Shown: positions 46,799-57,800 of the stretch, one piece after another
Layout of the letters: every line of letters starts with the position of its first letter
How positions within the stretch are numbered: the stretch's first letter is position 1
Assembly: GCF_000576595.1 (NCBI RefSeq)
Contig: NZ_AWSA01000009.1
Location: 55,378-119,377, forward strand
Length of the DNA: 64,000 bases
DNA from: Intrasporangium oryzae NRRL B-24470
Lineage (GTDB): Bacteria; Actinomycetota; Actinomycetes; Actinomycetales; Dermatophilaceae
Direction: 5' to 3'
Notes under the pieces: model-generated
Told to the model about the DNA's origin: nothing
Databases searched by the model: none
What the model saw: only the letters and a program-made list of their open reading frames with translations
Position numbers and translations under genes: made by a program

Positions 46799-49700
46799 TT
46801 GAAACTCGAGGACATCGCGTCGGGAGCCCACGTCGAGGGGCTCGGCCCGACAACTGCGGTTGTCCTCGCCGTGCAGTGGCACGGGGAGGACGCGCTGGAA
46901 GTGACGTACAAGGCTGCGAGCGGGCTCCTGGGACAGCGGGTCGTCTACCGCTCTGATGAGCCGACCCTCAAACCGGCCAACGTCGGCGGCCGGCCCTTCG
47001 ATGCGTCCGCCGCTGACTTCAAGCTTGCGGCCGAGGCGCAGCGAATCAAGCTCGCTGGGTTGTTCGACCCCATGCTGGCCGTCACCACCAGTGATGTTCA
47101 GCCGCTGCCACACCAGATCCGTGCCGTCTACGGTGAGCTGCTCCCCCGCACGCCCTTGCGCTTCCTGCTGGCCGACGACCCTGGCGCTGGCAAGACGATC
47201 ATGGCCGGGCTCTACATCAAGGAGCTCCGACTCCGCGACGATGTCCAACGCTGCCTGATCGTGGCTCCCGGCGGTCTCGTGGAGCAGTGGCAGGACGAGC
47301 TGTTCTTGAAGTTCGGGCTCCGGTTCGACATCCTGACGAACCAGCTAGTCGATGCGAGCCTCGCCGACGCGGTCTTCCAGAAACACCCGCTGCTCATCAC
47401 CCGGATGGATCAGCTGGCGCGCAATGACGACCTGAAACGGCAGCTCGAGGACTCCGAGTGGGACCTCGTGGTCGTCGACGAGGCGCATCGGATGGGAGCG
47501 CACTACTTCGCCGGCAAGCTGGAGAAGACCAAGCGCTTCCAGCTCGGCGAGCTGTTGGGCCGCATCACCCGCCACTTGCTGCTGATGACGGCCACACCCC
47601 ACTCGGGAAAGGAGGAGGACTTCCAACTCTTCCTCACGCTGCTGGACCGGGATCGGTATGAGGGAAAGTTCACCAAGGGCGTCCACGCGGCCGACACCAG
47701 CGGAGTCATGCGCCGCATGGTCAAGGAAGACCTACTGACCTTCGAGGGCAAACCGCTCTTTCCGGAGCGCGTCGCTGAGACAGTGCCCTACGAGCTCACC
47801 GAGCTCGAGCAGGAACTGTACGAGCAGGTCACCGAGTACGTCCGAGAGGGCATGAATCGAGCCCAGAACCTCGATGGCAAGCGCCGCAACACCGTTGGCT
47901 TCGCCCTCACGGTGCTTCAACGCCGACTGGCCTCGAGTCCGGAGGCGATCTATCGATCCTTGGTGCGCAGGGCGGAGAGGCTGGACCGCAACAAGCAGGC
48001 AATCCTCTCCGGGGAGGTCACCGCAACCGAGGCGTTCAGGCCGGACTCAACCGTCCCGGACGATCCCGACGAGTACTCGGCGGACGAGATCGAGGAGATG
48101 GAGGAGGAGCTCGTTGACTCAGCGACCGCAGCGCGGACGGTCGCCGAGCTCGAGACCGAGCTTCAGGAGATCGCTGCTCTCGTCGCAGCAGCCAAGCGGG
48201 TCCGCGACAGCGGCCAGGACCGGAAGTGGGTCGAGCTGCGGACCATTCTGGAGGACAACACGCTCGAGCCGACGTCAGCCGACGGCGCTCCCCGCAAGCT
48301 CATCATCTTCACTGAGCACCGCGACACGCTCGACTACCTCACCACACGGATCCGTTCCCTTCTGGGCAAGCCTTTCGCCGTCCAGGCCATCCATGGTGGC
48401 GTGAGGCGTGGGGAGCGTCGTCAGCTCACTGAGGAGTTCACGAAGAATCCAGAGGTGCGGGTGCTACTGGCCACGGATGCGGCCGGCGAGGGTCTCAACC
48501 TCCAGGTCGCGCACCTCATGGTCAACTACGACCTGCCCTGGAACCCGAATCGGATCGAACAACGCTTCGGCCGGATCCACCGGATCGGCCAGACAGAGGT
48601 GTGTCGGCTGTGGAACATCGTCGCGAGCAACACCCGAGAGGGTGAGGTCTTCACGCGGCTATTGGAGAAGATCGAAGAACAGCGCAAGGCTTATGGCGGG
48701 AAGGTCTTTGACGTCCTCGGTCACGCCTTCGACGAGACACCGCTACGCGACCTGCTCCTCGAAGCCATCCGCTATGGCGATCGGCCCGAGGTGCGCGCGA
48801 AGATGCACCGGGTCATCGATGCCAGCGTCGCTGAGGGTCTCAAGGAACTGCTCGAGGAGCGGGCGCTCGCCAACGAGACGCTCGCGGAGGCGGATCTAGC
48901 CGCGCTGCGCCGCCGCATGGACGAGGCGATGGCTCGACGCCTGCAGCCGCACTACATCGAAGGCGCCTTCCGCGAGGCGTTCAAGCGGATCGGAGGCAGG
49001 CTGGGTCGTCGGGAGCAGGGGCGTTTCGAGATCGGCAACGTTCCCGTGCAGCTGCGCACCAGCCGCCACCAACCCGTCGCGACCCGGTACGAGCGAGTGG
49101 CCTTCGATCTGGCTCGCGTCGAGCCTGACGGCCTGACGCGCGCCGATCTCATCGCCCCTGGACACCCTTTACATGACGCCGTCATCGACGAGACGATCTC
49201 TCGGTGGGGCGGCAGTCTGGAGCGGGGCGCCGTCCTCGCTTCCGCCGCCATCGACACGCCTCAAGTGTTGGTGGCCGTGACGCAGGAAGTCGTTGACGGG
49301 ACCGGCGCGTCGATCGCCCGCCGCTTCGGCTACGCCTTCGTCAGTGAGAGCGGCGAGGTCAGCCCGGCGGGCCCGGCCCCCTACCTCGACATGGTCCAGG
49401 CGCCGAGCGGCCAAGCAGCCACTGCGCTACGAACCCTCCCGTGGTTGGGCGCTGCAGAGGCGAGAGCGACGAGCTGGATCATCGCCAAGCAGCTCCCGGA
49501 CTTCTTGGATGAGGTCCGAATGCGGCGAGCGGCGGAGATCCGTCGCACCCGAGAACTAGTGTCGCTGCGCCTCAATACCGAGATCAACCGGCTGTTCGCT
49601 GACTCAATCGTGGCGTCTGATGCCGAAGCCCATGGCCAGAAGGTGAAAGAGAGCTCGGAGGGCCTTTCGAGGAAGGCCACCGAACTCGAGATCCGGCTGG

Positions 49701-50224
49701 ACGCCCGCCTGGCTGAGCTGTCCGTCCAGGAGTCGCTGTCCACCCGGCCGCCCCACGTGGTGGCCGCGGCGCTGGTCCTCCCGGTGTCCCACGTCGAGGA
49801 GGATCTTCCCGGTGATACGCCGGCACATGCTGTGGAAACCAAGGAGGTCGAACGGCGGGGGGTCGACCTCGTCTTGGCCACGGAGCGAGCGCTGGGGCGG
49901 CGGCCCCTCGAGCAAGCCTTCAACAACCCGGGGTTCGACATCCTCTCCGAGTCGCCCGACGGGCTGCCGCTGCGGATCGAGGTGAAGGCACGGCTCGCCG
50001 GCGCCGAGGACTACTTCGTCACGCACAACGAAGTGATCACGGGCAAGAACGCCGTCCCTCGGTACCGTCTCGCGCTCGTCCGGGTCGATCCCGAGGGTCG
50101 AGAGCATGATCAGGTGCGCTACCTCGGCAATCCGTTCGCCAACGTCGAGCTCGGCGACTTCGATGCGATGGGTGTCCGAGGCGACTGGGCCAAGTCGTGG
50201 AGCAAGGCTCAGGAGCCCTTCTGA
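46799..50224 (+). CDS. RapA/HepA-type SNF2 helicase with C-terminal DUF3883
   Basis: Start TTG 46799 (KLEDIASGAHVEGLGPTTAV follows), with AGGGGGA upstream. The 1141-residue protein has Walker A DDPGAGKTIMAG (126-137), a DEAH box VVVDEAHRMG (~225), motif III LLMTATPHSGKEEDF, and helicase C motifs LLATDAAGEGLNLQVAHLMV, NYDLPWNPNRIEQRFGRIHR and IGQ. The last ~100 residues (RIEVKARLAGAEDYFVTHNE, VRYLGNPFANVEL) are DUF3883. Helicases of this type are core parts of DISARM (DrmD) and of some BREX loci. It is the first gene of a five-gene unit with a DNA methylase and a DUF499 ATPase. Confidence 0.88.
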   Translation: MKLEDIASGAHVEGLGPTTAVVLAVQWHGEDALEVTYKAASGLLGQRVVYRSDEPTLKPANVGGRPFDASAADFKLAAEAQRIKLAGLFDPMLAVTTSDVQPLPHQIRAVYGELLPRTPLRFLLADDPGAGKTIMAGLYIKELRLRDDVQRCLIVAPGGLVEQWQDELFLKFGLRFDILTNQLVDASLADAVFQKHPLLITRMDQLARNDDLKRQLEDSEWDLVVVDEAHRMGAHYFAGKLEKTKRFQLGELLGRITRHLLLMTATPHSGKEEDFQLFLTLLDRDRYEGKFTKGVHAADTSGVMRRMVKEDLLTFEGKPLFPERVAETVPYELTELEQELYEQVTEYVREGMNRAQNLDGKRRNTVGFALTVLQRRLASSPEAIYRSLVRRAERLDRNKQAILSGEVTATEAFRPDSTVPDDPDEYSADEIEEMEEELVDSATAARTVAELETELQEIAALVAAAKRVRDSGQDRKWVELRTILEDNTLEPTSADGAPRKLIIFTEHRDTLDYLTTRIRSLLGKPFAVQAIHGGVRRGERRQLTEEFTKNPEVRVLLATDAAGEGLNLQVAHLMVNYDLPWNPNRIEQRFGRIHRIGQTEVCRLWNIVASNTREGEVFTRLLEKIEEQRKAYGGKVFDVLGHAFDETPLRDLLLEAIRYGDRPEVRAKMHRVIDASVAEGLKELLEERALANETLAEADLAALRRRMDEAMARRLQPHYIEGAFREAFKRIGGRLGRREQGRFEIGNVPVQLRTSRHQPVATRYERVAFDLARVEPDGLTRADLIAPGHPLHDAVIDETISRWGGSLERGAVLASAAIDTPQVLVAVTQEVVDGTGASIARRFGYAFVSESGEVSPAGPAPYLDMVQAPSGQAATALRTLPWLGAAEARATSWIIAKQLPDFLDEVRMRRAAEIRRTRELVSLRLNTEINRLFADSIVASDAEAHGQKVKESSEGLSRKATELEIRLDARLAELSVQESLSTRPPHVVAAALVLPVSHVEEDLPGDTPAHAVETKEVERRGVDLVLATERALGRRPLEQAFNNPGFDILSESPDGLPLRIEVKARLAGAEDYFVTHNEVITGKNAVPRYRLALVRVDPEGREHDQVRYLGNPFANVELGDFDAMGVRGDWAKSWSKAQEPF

Positions 50225-50367
50225 GATGCCAGCGAAGACCCGTATGCCGCCTACATCGCCCGGCGTGTCCGCGTCCGCTCGTGCCCGGTTAGGTTGGGCA
50301 CGATGTTGTTGTCCACAGTCGTGGCACCTCCAAGCCCCTAGCCAGTGCCTGAAGAACGAGGAAATGC

Positions 50368-53166
50368 ATGACCGCCGCGCCCAAGCGCAAGCTCATCGAG
50401 GTCGCCCTACCGCTGGAGGCGATCAACCGCGAATCCGCGCGCGAGAAGTCGATCCGCCACGGTCACCCGTCGACGCTGCACCTCTGGTGGGCCAGGCGTC
50501 CGCTGGCAGCGGCACGGGCGGTGCTGTTCGCCCAGCTCGTCGATGACCCCTCCAGCCACCCTGAGCAGTTCCCTACAGAGGAAGCGCAGAAGGCGGAGCG
50601 CGACCGGCTACACGAAATCATCAAGGAGCTGGTGGTCTGGGAGAACGTCCGCGACGAGCGCCTCCTGGCAAGGGCCCGGGCCGAGATCCTGAAGTCGACC
50701 AACGGCAACCCTCCCCCCATCCTCGACCCCTTCGCCGGTGGCGGCACCATTCCCTTGGAGGCGCAGCGTCTCGGCCTGGAGGCACATGCGTCAGACCTCA
50801 ATCCGGTGGCCGTGCTCATCAATAAGGCCCTCATCGAGATCCCACCGAAGTTTCGCGACCAGCCCCCCGTCTTCCCGGGGCTGGCTGATTCGCAGACGAT
50901 CCCGTGGAAAGGCGCTCAGGGCCTGGCTGCGGACGTGAGGGCCTATGGGCAGTGGATGCGGGAGGAAGCGGAGCGACGCATCGGCCACCTGTACCCGAAG
51001 GCGACCCTGCCGGATGGCTCGAAGGCGACTGTGATCGCCTGGATCTGGGCCCGTACTGTCACTTGCCCCAACCCCACCTGCGGAATCGAGATGCCGCTGG
51101 TCAAGTCTTGGTTCGTTAGCAAGAAGAAGGGGGGCGAGGCGCACATCACCCCCGTGGTAGGTGAGGCGGGCGAGCGGCGTATCAACTTCCTTGTCGTGAA
51201 GGGCGCTCCGCGGACCCCGGACGGCGATGGAAAGGGAACCGTGGGGCGCACCGGAGCCATTTGCGTCGCCTGCGGGGCTGGCGCTGATTTGAGATATCTT
51301 CGTGACGAAGGCCGATCGGGGCGCATGGGCGCTCGTCTAATGGCTACCGTGGCTGAAGTTGGCCGGAAGCGAATATATCTCTCTCCGGACGGAGAGCAAG
51401 AGGACGCCGCGCGCGTGCCTAAACCCTCTGGTCTTCCTGACGGCAGGCTTTCAACTCATCCCCAGTACATGGGCGCGCCGAGGTACGGCATGACTGACGC
51501 CGCTGACCTGTTCACACCGCGCCAAGCCACCTCCCTCCTGGCGTTCAGCGACTTAGTCGAGGAGGCCCGTTCACGTGTGCTGGATGACTCCCTCAGGTTC
51601 GGCTCCCCCTCGGGTCGTGGGCTCGAGGATGGTGGCAGCGGAGCGCAAGCCTACGCAGATGCCGTCGCGACATACTTGGGAATGGGGGTCAGCCGACTCG
51701 CTGACATAGCGAACTCCTTGGCACGGTGGGAGAACACGAAGACGCAGGTTCGGAATCTGTTTTCCCGCCAAGCGATCTCAATGGTGTGGGACTATGCCGA
51801 GACGCCTCCGTTCGGCAAGGCCGCTGGGGCCTTTGAGGTCAGTTTGTCAAGCATCGTCAAGGCGATCCATGACACTGGCGGCCGCTGCGCCTCGCCCACA
51901 CAGGCTGACGCGGCGACGCGGGACTATAGCGGGTACGCGATCAGTACAGATCCGCCGTACTACGACAACGTTCCCTATGCCGACCTTTCTGACTTCTTCT
52001 ACGTCTGGCTCCGAAGGAGCCTCAAACCCGTTCATCCGAACCTTTTTGCAACAATGTTGGTGCCCAAGTCCGAAGAGCTTGTTGCCAATCACTTGAGGCA
52101 GGGCGGGAAAGATGGGGCAAAGGATTACTTCGAGCGGGGATTTAGACGGGTCTTCTCACGGGCCCGCGATTCGGCCTCGATCGATATACCTATGACAGTC
52201 TACTACGCATTCAAGCAACACAATACAACCTCCGATGGATCCGCTTCGTCAGGTTGGGAGACGCTGTTGGACGGAATGATCCGCTCCGGTTGGGCTATTA
52301 CCGCAACCTGGCCTCTTCGCAGCGAACTGAGCAACCGAATGCGAAGTCTCGGCAGTAACGCTTTGGCGTCCTCAATTGTTCTCGCCCTGAGGCCGAGAGG
52401 GTCGGATGCGCCCACGACGGATCGGCGAGGGCTTATCTCGGCCCTACACGCAGAAATGCCTGAAGCCTTGCGCAGTCTGCAGCAAGGAGCAATCGCTCCG
52501 GTGGACCTTCCACAGGCGGCGATCGGCCCCGGGATGGCAGTCTTCAGTCGCTATGCCTCAGTCCTTGAGTCGGACGGCACGGCAATGACGGTGCGCTCGG
52601 CCTTGGCCCGGATCAACGAGATCCTCGACCAAGTGCTCAACGAGCAGGAGGGGGACTTCGACTCGACCACCCGCTTCGCCATCGCATGGTATCGCCAGCA
52701 CGGCTACGGCACCGGCAAGTTCGGCGACGCCGACAACCTCGCTAGGGCGCGTAACACGTCCGTCGACACGATGGACCGCGACGGCATCCTCACCTCCAGG
52801 GCCGGCAAGGTGACGCTCGTAAAGCCAGTTGAATTGTCGGCCGACTACGACGTCGTGGCAGATCTGCACACAAGCGCCTGGGAGGCGCTCCACCATCTCA
52901 TCCGGGTCCTCGACTCAGAAGGCATCGCCGCGGCGGGCCGGTTCCTGGCTGCCGCTGTCCGTCGCCCTGACGGTGCTATCGAAGGCGATCTGGTCAAGGA
53001 ACTGGCCTTCCTTCTCTTCCGTCTTGCCGAGACGAACGGCTGGACCAAGGATGCGATCTCCTTCAACAGCCTCGCCACGTCTTGGCCCGAGATCGTTGAC
53101 GCCTCCCGTGCTGCGCCCCCTTCTACACTCGCCCAGTCCGCCTTTGACTTCGACGAGGATGCCTGA
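50368..53166 (+). CDS. DUF1156 (COG1743-type) adenine-specific DNA methylase
   Basis: The 932-residue protein begins with the DUF1156 block KLIEVALPLEAINRESAREK, HPSTLHLWWARRPLAAARAV. SAM motif I is DPFAGGGTIPLEA (120-132) and the catalytic motif is DPPYYDN (528-534). A zinc ribbon uses C233/C238 and C299/C302. It should methylate adenine or cytosine in host DNA as self-marking. It lies 143 bases after the helicase and shares TGATG with the next gene. Bases ~51.29-52.45 kb are visibly richer in A/T than the rest of the gene, suggesting recombination in the target-recognition part. Confidence 0.9.
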   Translation: MTAAPKRKLIEVALPLEAINRESAREKSIRHGHPSTLHLWWARRPLAAARAVLFAQLVDDPSSHPEQFPTEEAQKAERDRLHEIIKELVVWENVRDERLLARARAEILKSTNGNPPPILDPFAGGGTIPLEAQRLGLEAHASDLNPVAVLINKALIEIPPKFRDQPPVFPGLADSQTIPWKGAQGLAADVRAYGQWMREEAERRIGHLYPKATLPDGSKATVIAWIWARTVTCPNPTCGIEMPLVKSWFVSKKKGGEAHITPVVGEAGERRINFLVVKGAPRTPDGDGKGTVGRTGAICVACGAGADLRYLRDEGRSGRMGARLMATVAEVGRKRIYLSPDGEQEDAARVPKPSGLPDGRLSTHPQYMGAPRYGMTDAADLFTPRQATSLLAFSDLVEEARSRVLDDSLRFGSPSGRGLEDGGSGAQAYADAVATYLGMGVSRLADIANSLARWENTKTQVRNLFSRQAISMVWDYAETPPFGKAAGAFEVSLSSIVKAIHDTGGRCASPTQADAATRDYSGYAISTDPPYYDNVPYADLSDFFYVWLRRSLKPVHPNLFATMLVPKSEELVANHLRQGGKDGAKDYFERGFRRVFSRARDSASIDIPMTVYYAFKQHNTTSDGSASSGWETLLDGMIRSGWAITATWPLRSELSNRMRSLGSNALASSIVLALRPRGSDAPTTDRRGLISALHAEMPEALRSLQQGAIAPVDLPQAAIGPGMAVFSRYASVLESDGTAMTVRSALARINEILDQVLNEQEGDFDSTTRFAIAWYRQHGYGTGKFGDADNLARARNTSVDTMDRDGILTSRAGKVTLVKPVELSADYDVVADLHTSAWEALHHLIRVLDSEGIAAAGRFLAAAVRRPDGAIEGDLVKELAFLLFRLAETNGWTKDAISFNSLATSWPEIVDASRAAPPSTLAQSAFDFDEDA

Positions 53167-54851
53167 TGTCGCTCAAAGCCCATGAGTACCAGCTGCGGAA
53201 GATCTTCTCCAGCGACTTCGACTTCACCATCCCCCACTACCAGCGGCCCTATGCGTGGGAGACCGAGCAGGCCCTGCAGCTGCTCGATGATCTGGAGGAT
53301 GCGCTCGAACGTGACCTTCAGGACCCGTACTTCTTGGGCTCACTCGTGCTCGTCAAGCCGGAGGACTCCGATCCCGCCGCTGACGTCATCGACGGCCAGC
53401 AACGCCTGACCACGCTGAGCATCCTCTTCAGCGTCCTGAGGGACCTGTCCACCGATGCGGAGACCGCGAAGGTCCTGGCTGACATGGTGCTCGAGCCCGG
53501 GGTGGCTCTGGACGGCATCCTGCCGAAGCCGCGTCTCAAGCTTCGCCATCAGGATGCGGCCTTCTTCGAGAAGTACGTCCAGACGCCGGGCAAGCTTCAG
53601 GAACTCATGGCGCTGACGGACCAAGCGCTGGGCACTGACAGCCAACGCGCCCTCCGCGACAACACCAAGGCGTTGTGGGAGCGGTTGGCCTCGTGGACCG
53701 ACCCTCGACGGAACGAGCTGGCCAGCCTTGCAAGGGTGCGCACCATGCTCGTGGCCGTTTCCACGCCCAACATCACGAGCGCACATCGGATCTTCAGTGT
53801 CATGAACGCCCGTGGCCTCGACCTCACGCCGGCGGACGTGTTCAAGGCCCAGGTCGTCGGCAAGATCAAAGCGGAACAACAGGAGACCTATGCCAAGGTC
53901 TGGGAGGACGCGGAACAGGACCTGGGTCGCACCGACTTCGCTGACCTCTTCCTGCACCTACGCATGATCGTCTCAAAAGTCCGCGGCCAGCGAGAGCTGC
54001 TCATCGAGTTCCCTCAGCAGGTGCTCCAGGGCTACCTCAAGGCCGACCGAGCCGCAGACTTCATCGACCAGCTGCTGCTGCCGTACTCCCAGGCCTATGG
54101 ACATCTCCTCAGCCAGGACTACGACGAGAGCCATCCGCAGTGGAGGCGGGTCAACGGCTGGCTCAAGCGGCTGACCCAGCTCGACAACAACGACTGGCGT
54201 CCCGCAGCGCTCTGGGCCTTGCGGAACCATGCTGACGACCCGGTGTTCCTCGACGAGTTCCTGTCGAAACTGGAGCGACTTGCCGCCAGCATGCTGATCC
54301 GGCGCAGCTACACAACCCCGCGAGTGACACGCTATGCCGAGCTGCTTAAGCAGCTGGACGATCAGGCGCTCGGCCTCGACGCCCCTGCGTTCGAGCTCAT
54401 GCCGGAGGAGATGTCAGTGACGCTCGCGCGGCTCGACGACGAGCTCTACCTCGTTCGTCCGGTGCGCAAGTACGTGCTTCTGCGGCTGGACGAACTTCTG
54501 GCCAATCAGCCGGGAGTGACCTATGACCACAAGATCATCAGCGTCGAACACGTGCTCCCACAGAACCCCAGCGACAACAGCGAGTGGGTCCAGAACTTCA
54601 CGAAGGAAGAGCGAGACCGCTGGACGCACAGGCTGGGGAACCTGCTGCTTCTCAACCGCGCTCGCAACAGCGCCGCCCAGAACTATGACTTCCAGACCAA
54701 GAAGGCAAAGTACTTCACCACGAGCAGCGGATCCGCGGCGTTCGCACTGACCACTCAGGTTCTGACACACGATGAATGGACGCCGATGGTGATCGAGGCA
54801 CGACAGCAGAGCCTCACCACTATGCTGGCCAAGGCTTGGAGGCTGAACTGA
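53166..54851 (+). CDS. DUF262-DUF1524 (GmrSD-like) nuclease
   Basis: The ATG overlaps the methylase stop (TGATG). The N-terminal DUF262 domain has FTIPHYQRPYAWETEQALQL and the ParB-like NTP site DGQQRLTT (76-83). The C-terminal DUF1524 HNH domain has SVEHVLPQNPSDNSEWVQNF (H462) and HRLGNLLLLNRARNSAAQNY. The 561-residue single chain equals a fused GmrS-GmrD, a type IV enzyme that cuts modified phage DNA using nucleotide. Strict coupling to the methylase suggests that here it may be the effector or a second arm of the same system. Confidence 0.9.
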   Translation: MSLKAHEYQLRKIFSSDFDFTIPHYQRPYAWETEQALQLLDDLEDALERDLQDPYFLGSLVLVKPEDSDPAADVIDGQQRLTTLSILFSVLRDLSTDAETAKVLADMVLEPGVALDGILPKPRLKLRHQDAAFFEKYVQTPGKLQELMALTDQALGTDSQRALRDNTKALWERLASWTDPRRNELASLARVRTMLVAVSTPNITSAHRIFSVMNARGLDLTPADVFKAQVVGKIKAEQQETYAKVWEDAEQDLGRTDFADLFLHLRMIVSKVRGQRELLIEFPQQVLQGYLKADRAADFIDQLLLPYSQAYGHLLSQDYDESHPQWRRVNGWLKRLTQLDNNDWRPAALWALRNHADDPVFLDEFLSKLERLAASMLIRRSYTTPRVTRYAELLKQLDDQALGLDAPAFELMPEEMSVTLARLDDELYLVRPVRKYVLLRLDELLANQPGVTYDHKIISVEHVLPQNPSDNSEWVQNFTKEERDRWTHRLGNLLLLNRARNSAAQNYDFQTKKAKYFTTSSGSAAFALTTQVLTHDEWTPMVIEARQQSLTTMLAKAWRLN

Positions 54852-54852
54852 C

Positions 54853-57800
54853 ATGGCGCTGTCCAACAGAGACCGGATCGGCCAACTCTTCGCCGTGATC
54901 GCGCCGCCGCTCGAGCACTTCATCACTTCTACCCTCGAGCCGCACCTGCAGCCCGGGACACCCTGGACGCGCGTCGTCACGGTCGTCGAGGGCGACAACG
55001 GCAAAGGCATCCATGCAGGCGACCCCGCCGTCCAACTAAAGCTCCTCTCCCAGAATTACACCGGCCGCTTCAAAAGGGGCTGGCTCCCCTTCAAGGGCAT
55101 CCTGACTCGCACCCACGAGGCCTATGCGGGCGAGCTGCTCCAAGTGCGCAACGACTGGGCCCACCTCAAGTCCTTCTCGGACGACGACGCCTACCGGGCA
55201 CTCGATACCGCCGAACGGCTGATGAACGCCATCAGCGCCGGTGACGCCGCGACAGCCTTGGAGAAGCTGCGTCTGGACCTGCGTCGGGTGACGGCTGCCA
55301 AACAGGATCGTCGGGCCATCAAGGACGACGTGGACAATCCCGCCTCGCCTGGCGTCAAGCCCTGGCGCGACGTGCTACAGCCGCATGAGGACGTCGCCCG
55401 CGGCAACTTCCAGGCAGCCGAGTTCGCCGCAGACCTTTACAAGGTCGCGGTCGCCAAGGATGCGGCCAGAGACTATTCCGACCCGGTCGAGTTCTTTTCG
55501 CGCACCTTCCTGACGGCGGGGTTACGGAACCTCATCTCCGGAGCGGTCCGCCGTCTGGCCGGCGACGACAATGCCTCTCCGGTCATCAACCTCCAGACGA
55601 ACTTCGGTGGCGGCAAGACTCACTCCATGCTCTCGCTCTGGCACGTCGCCGGTCGCCTCCCGTTAACGGACTTCCCGCAAGAGACTCAGGAACTCCTGGC
55701 CGCAAGCGGGTACAACAGGGTTCCGGAACAAGTCCGCCGCGCTGCCATCGTGGGCAACCACACCGCGCCCTCGGGCCTCCCCAAGCCCGACGGCACCCAG
55801 GTCAACACACTGTGGGGAGAACTTGCTTGGCAGCTGGGCGGTCCGGAGGCGTATGCCATCGTCGCCAAGGCGGATGCTGACCGGACACCGCCCGGGCAGG
55901 CCCTTCATACGCTGCTGGAGAAGTACGCACCCGCCGTGATCCTGATCGACGAGTGGGTCGCGTACGCGCGCAGCCTGTTCGGACGGACGGACCTGGCCGG
56001 AGGCACGTTCGACGACCAGTTCACCTTTGCCCAGTCGCTCACGGAGGCCGCGAAGGGAACCTCCGGGATCCTTCTCGCCATCTCCATCCCCGCGTCGGAG
56101 AGTGGCGACGACTCCAAGCCCGTCCCCGGAAATGCCGAGGAAGTGGGAGGCACGCACGGACTGGAAGCGCTGAAGCGCCTGCAGAATGTCGTCCGCCGGG
56201 TCGCCGACCAATGGCGGCCGGCGTCCTCGGACGAGGCCTACCACATCGTGCGGCAGCGTCTCTTCACTACTCCCGACGCCGCTGCCCTGGCCTCCATCAA
56301 TGCGACCGCGCGGGCGTTCGTCGACTACTACCGCAAGCACGCGGACGACTTCCCCAAAGAAGCGCGCGACACGGCATACGAGGAACGCATCAAGCGGACC
56401 TACCCAATCCATCCGGAGCTCTTCGATCGGCTCTACGAGGACTGGTCCAGCCTGGAGCGCTTCCAACGCACCCGAGGTGTGCTCCGCCTGATGAACCAGA
56501 TCATCCATGCGCTGTGGGACGGCGAGGACCAGGCGCCGCTCATCATGCCGGGCTCCATCCCCCTAAGCGTCTCCGACGTCAACACCGAACTCACCCAGTA
56601 CCTCCAGGACCAGTGGAAGGTGATCATCGACGCCGACGTTGACGGTCCCCATTCAGAGCCGGCGAAGATCGACAAGGAGAAACTCCTCCTCGGACAGAGG
56701 TCGCTGACCAAGCGACTCGCCCGCACGGTCTTCTTCGGTGCGGCACCGACGATCGGCTCTGCGCACAAGGGCATCGAGACGCAGCGTGTCTTCTTGGGAA
56801 CTGCCGTGCCCGGCGATGTGCCCGGCAACTTTCACGCGGCTCTCAATCAGCTAGGTGACCGGGCCACGTACTTCTACTCCGGTTCGGGGAAGTACTGGTA
56901 CGACCTCCAGGCGAACATCTCACGGCGCGCCAAGGACCAGGCCGAGCGGCTCCACAAGGAGGACGTGTGGGCCGAGATCGTCCGTCGCCTGAGCGACCAG
57001 GGCCGGTCGAGTGGTGATTTCGCCGGAGTGCACGTCTGCCCCGAAGACCCAGCCGACATCCCGGACACCGACGAGGCGCGGCTCGTGATCCTCCATCCGC
57101 GACTGACGCACAAGAGGGGGCAGTCTGATTCAACTGCTGTCGAGTTCGCCCACGCCGCCACGGAACGCCGCGGTGCAGCCAACCGCGTCAACCGCAACAT
57201 GCTCGTGTTCCTCGCCGCAGACGAAGACCGGATGGGCGAGCTCGACGCTGCCGTCCGCGACTTCCTCGGGTGGTCCGACGTGCTTGCGAAGCAAGACGAG
57301 CTCGACCTGACCCAGAACCAGAAGAACCAAGCCCTGGAGAAACAGAAGCAAGCCGGTGAGACGGCAACTGCCCGCCTCCTCGGCACCTACCAGTGGGCAC
57401 TCGTCCCGCAGGGACAACCCGTGGCGATCGGGGCCACCAAGGTGGAGGGGCAAGCGACGTCCCTTGCAGAGCGCGTCTCGAAGAGGCTAGGGAATGACGG
57501 CGCCCTGACGACGCAGCAGGCGGGCGCGGCGATTCGACACGTCCTGAACACGTATGCGAAGCCACTCTGGGAGCCTGGCCACCTCAGCGTGGGCGAGCTG
57601 TGGAAGCTGTACTCGTCGTATGCCTACATGCCGCGCCTGCGCGACCGCAGGGTGCTGAATACCGGCCTACTCAACTCGCCCCTCCTCTGGGAACAGGATG
57701 GCTTCGCCCTCGCAGAGGGCTACGACGGTGACCGATATCGAGGACTCGTCCTGCCGTCGGACCGAACCACCATCGCCATCACGGACTCGACCCTCATCGT

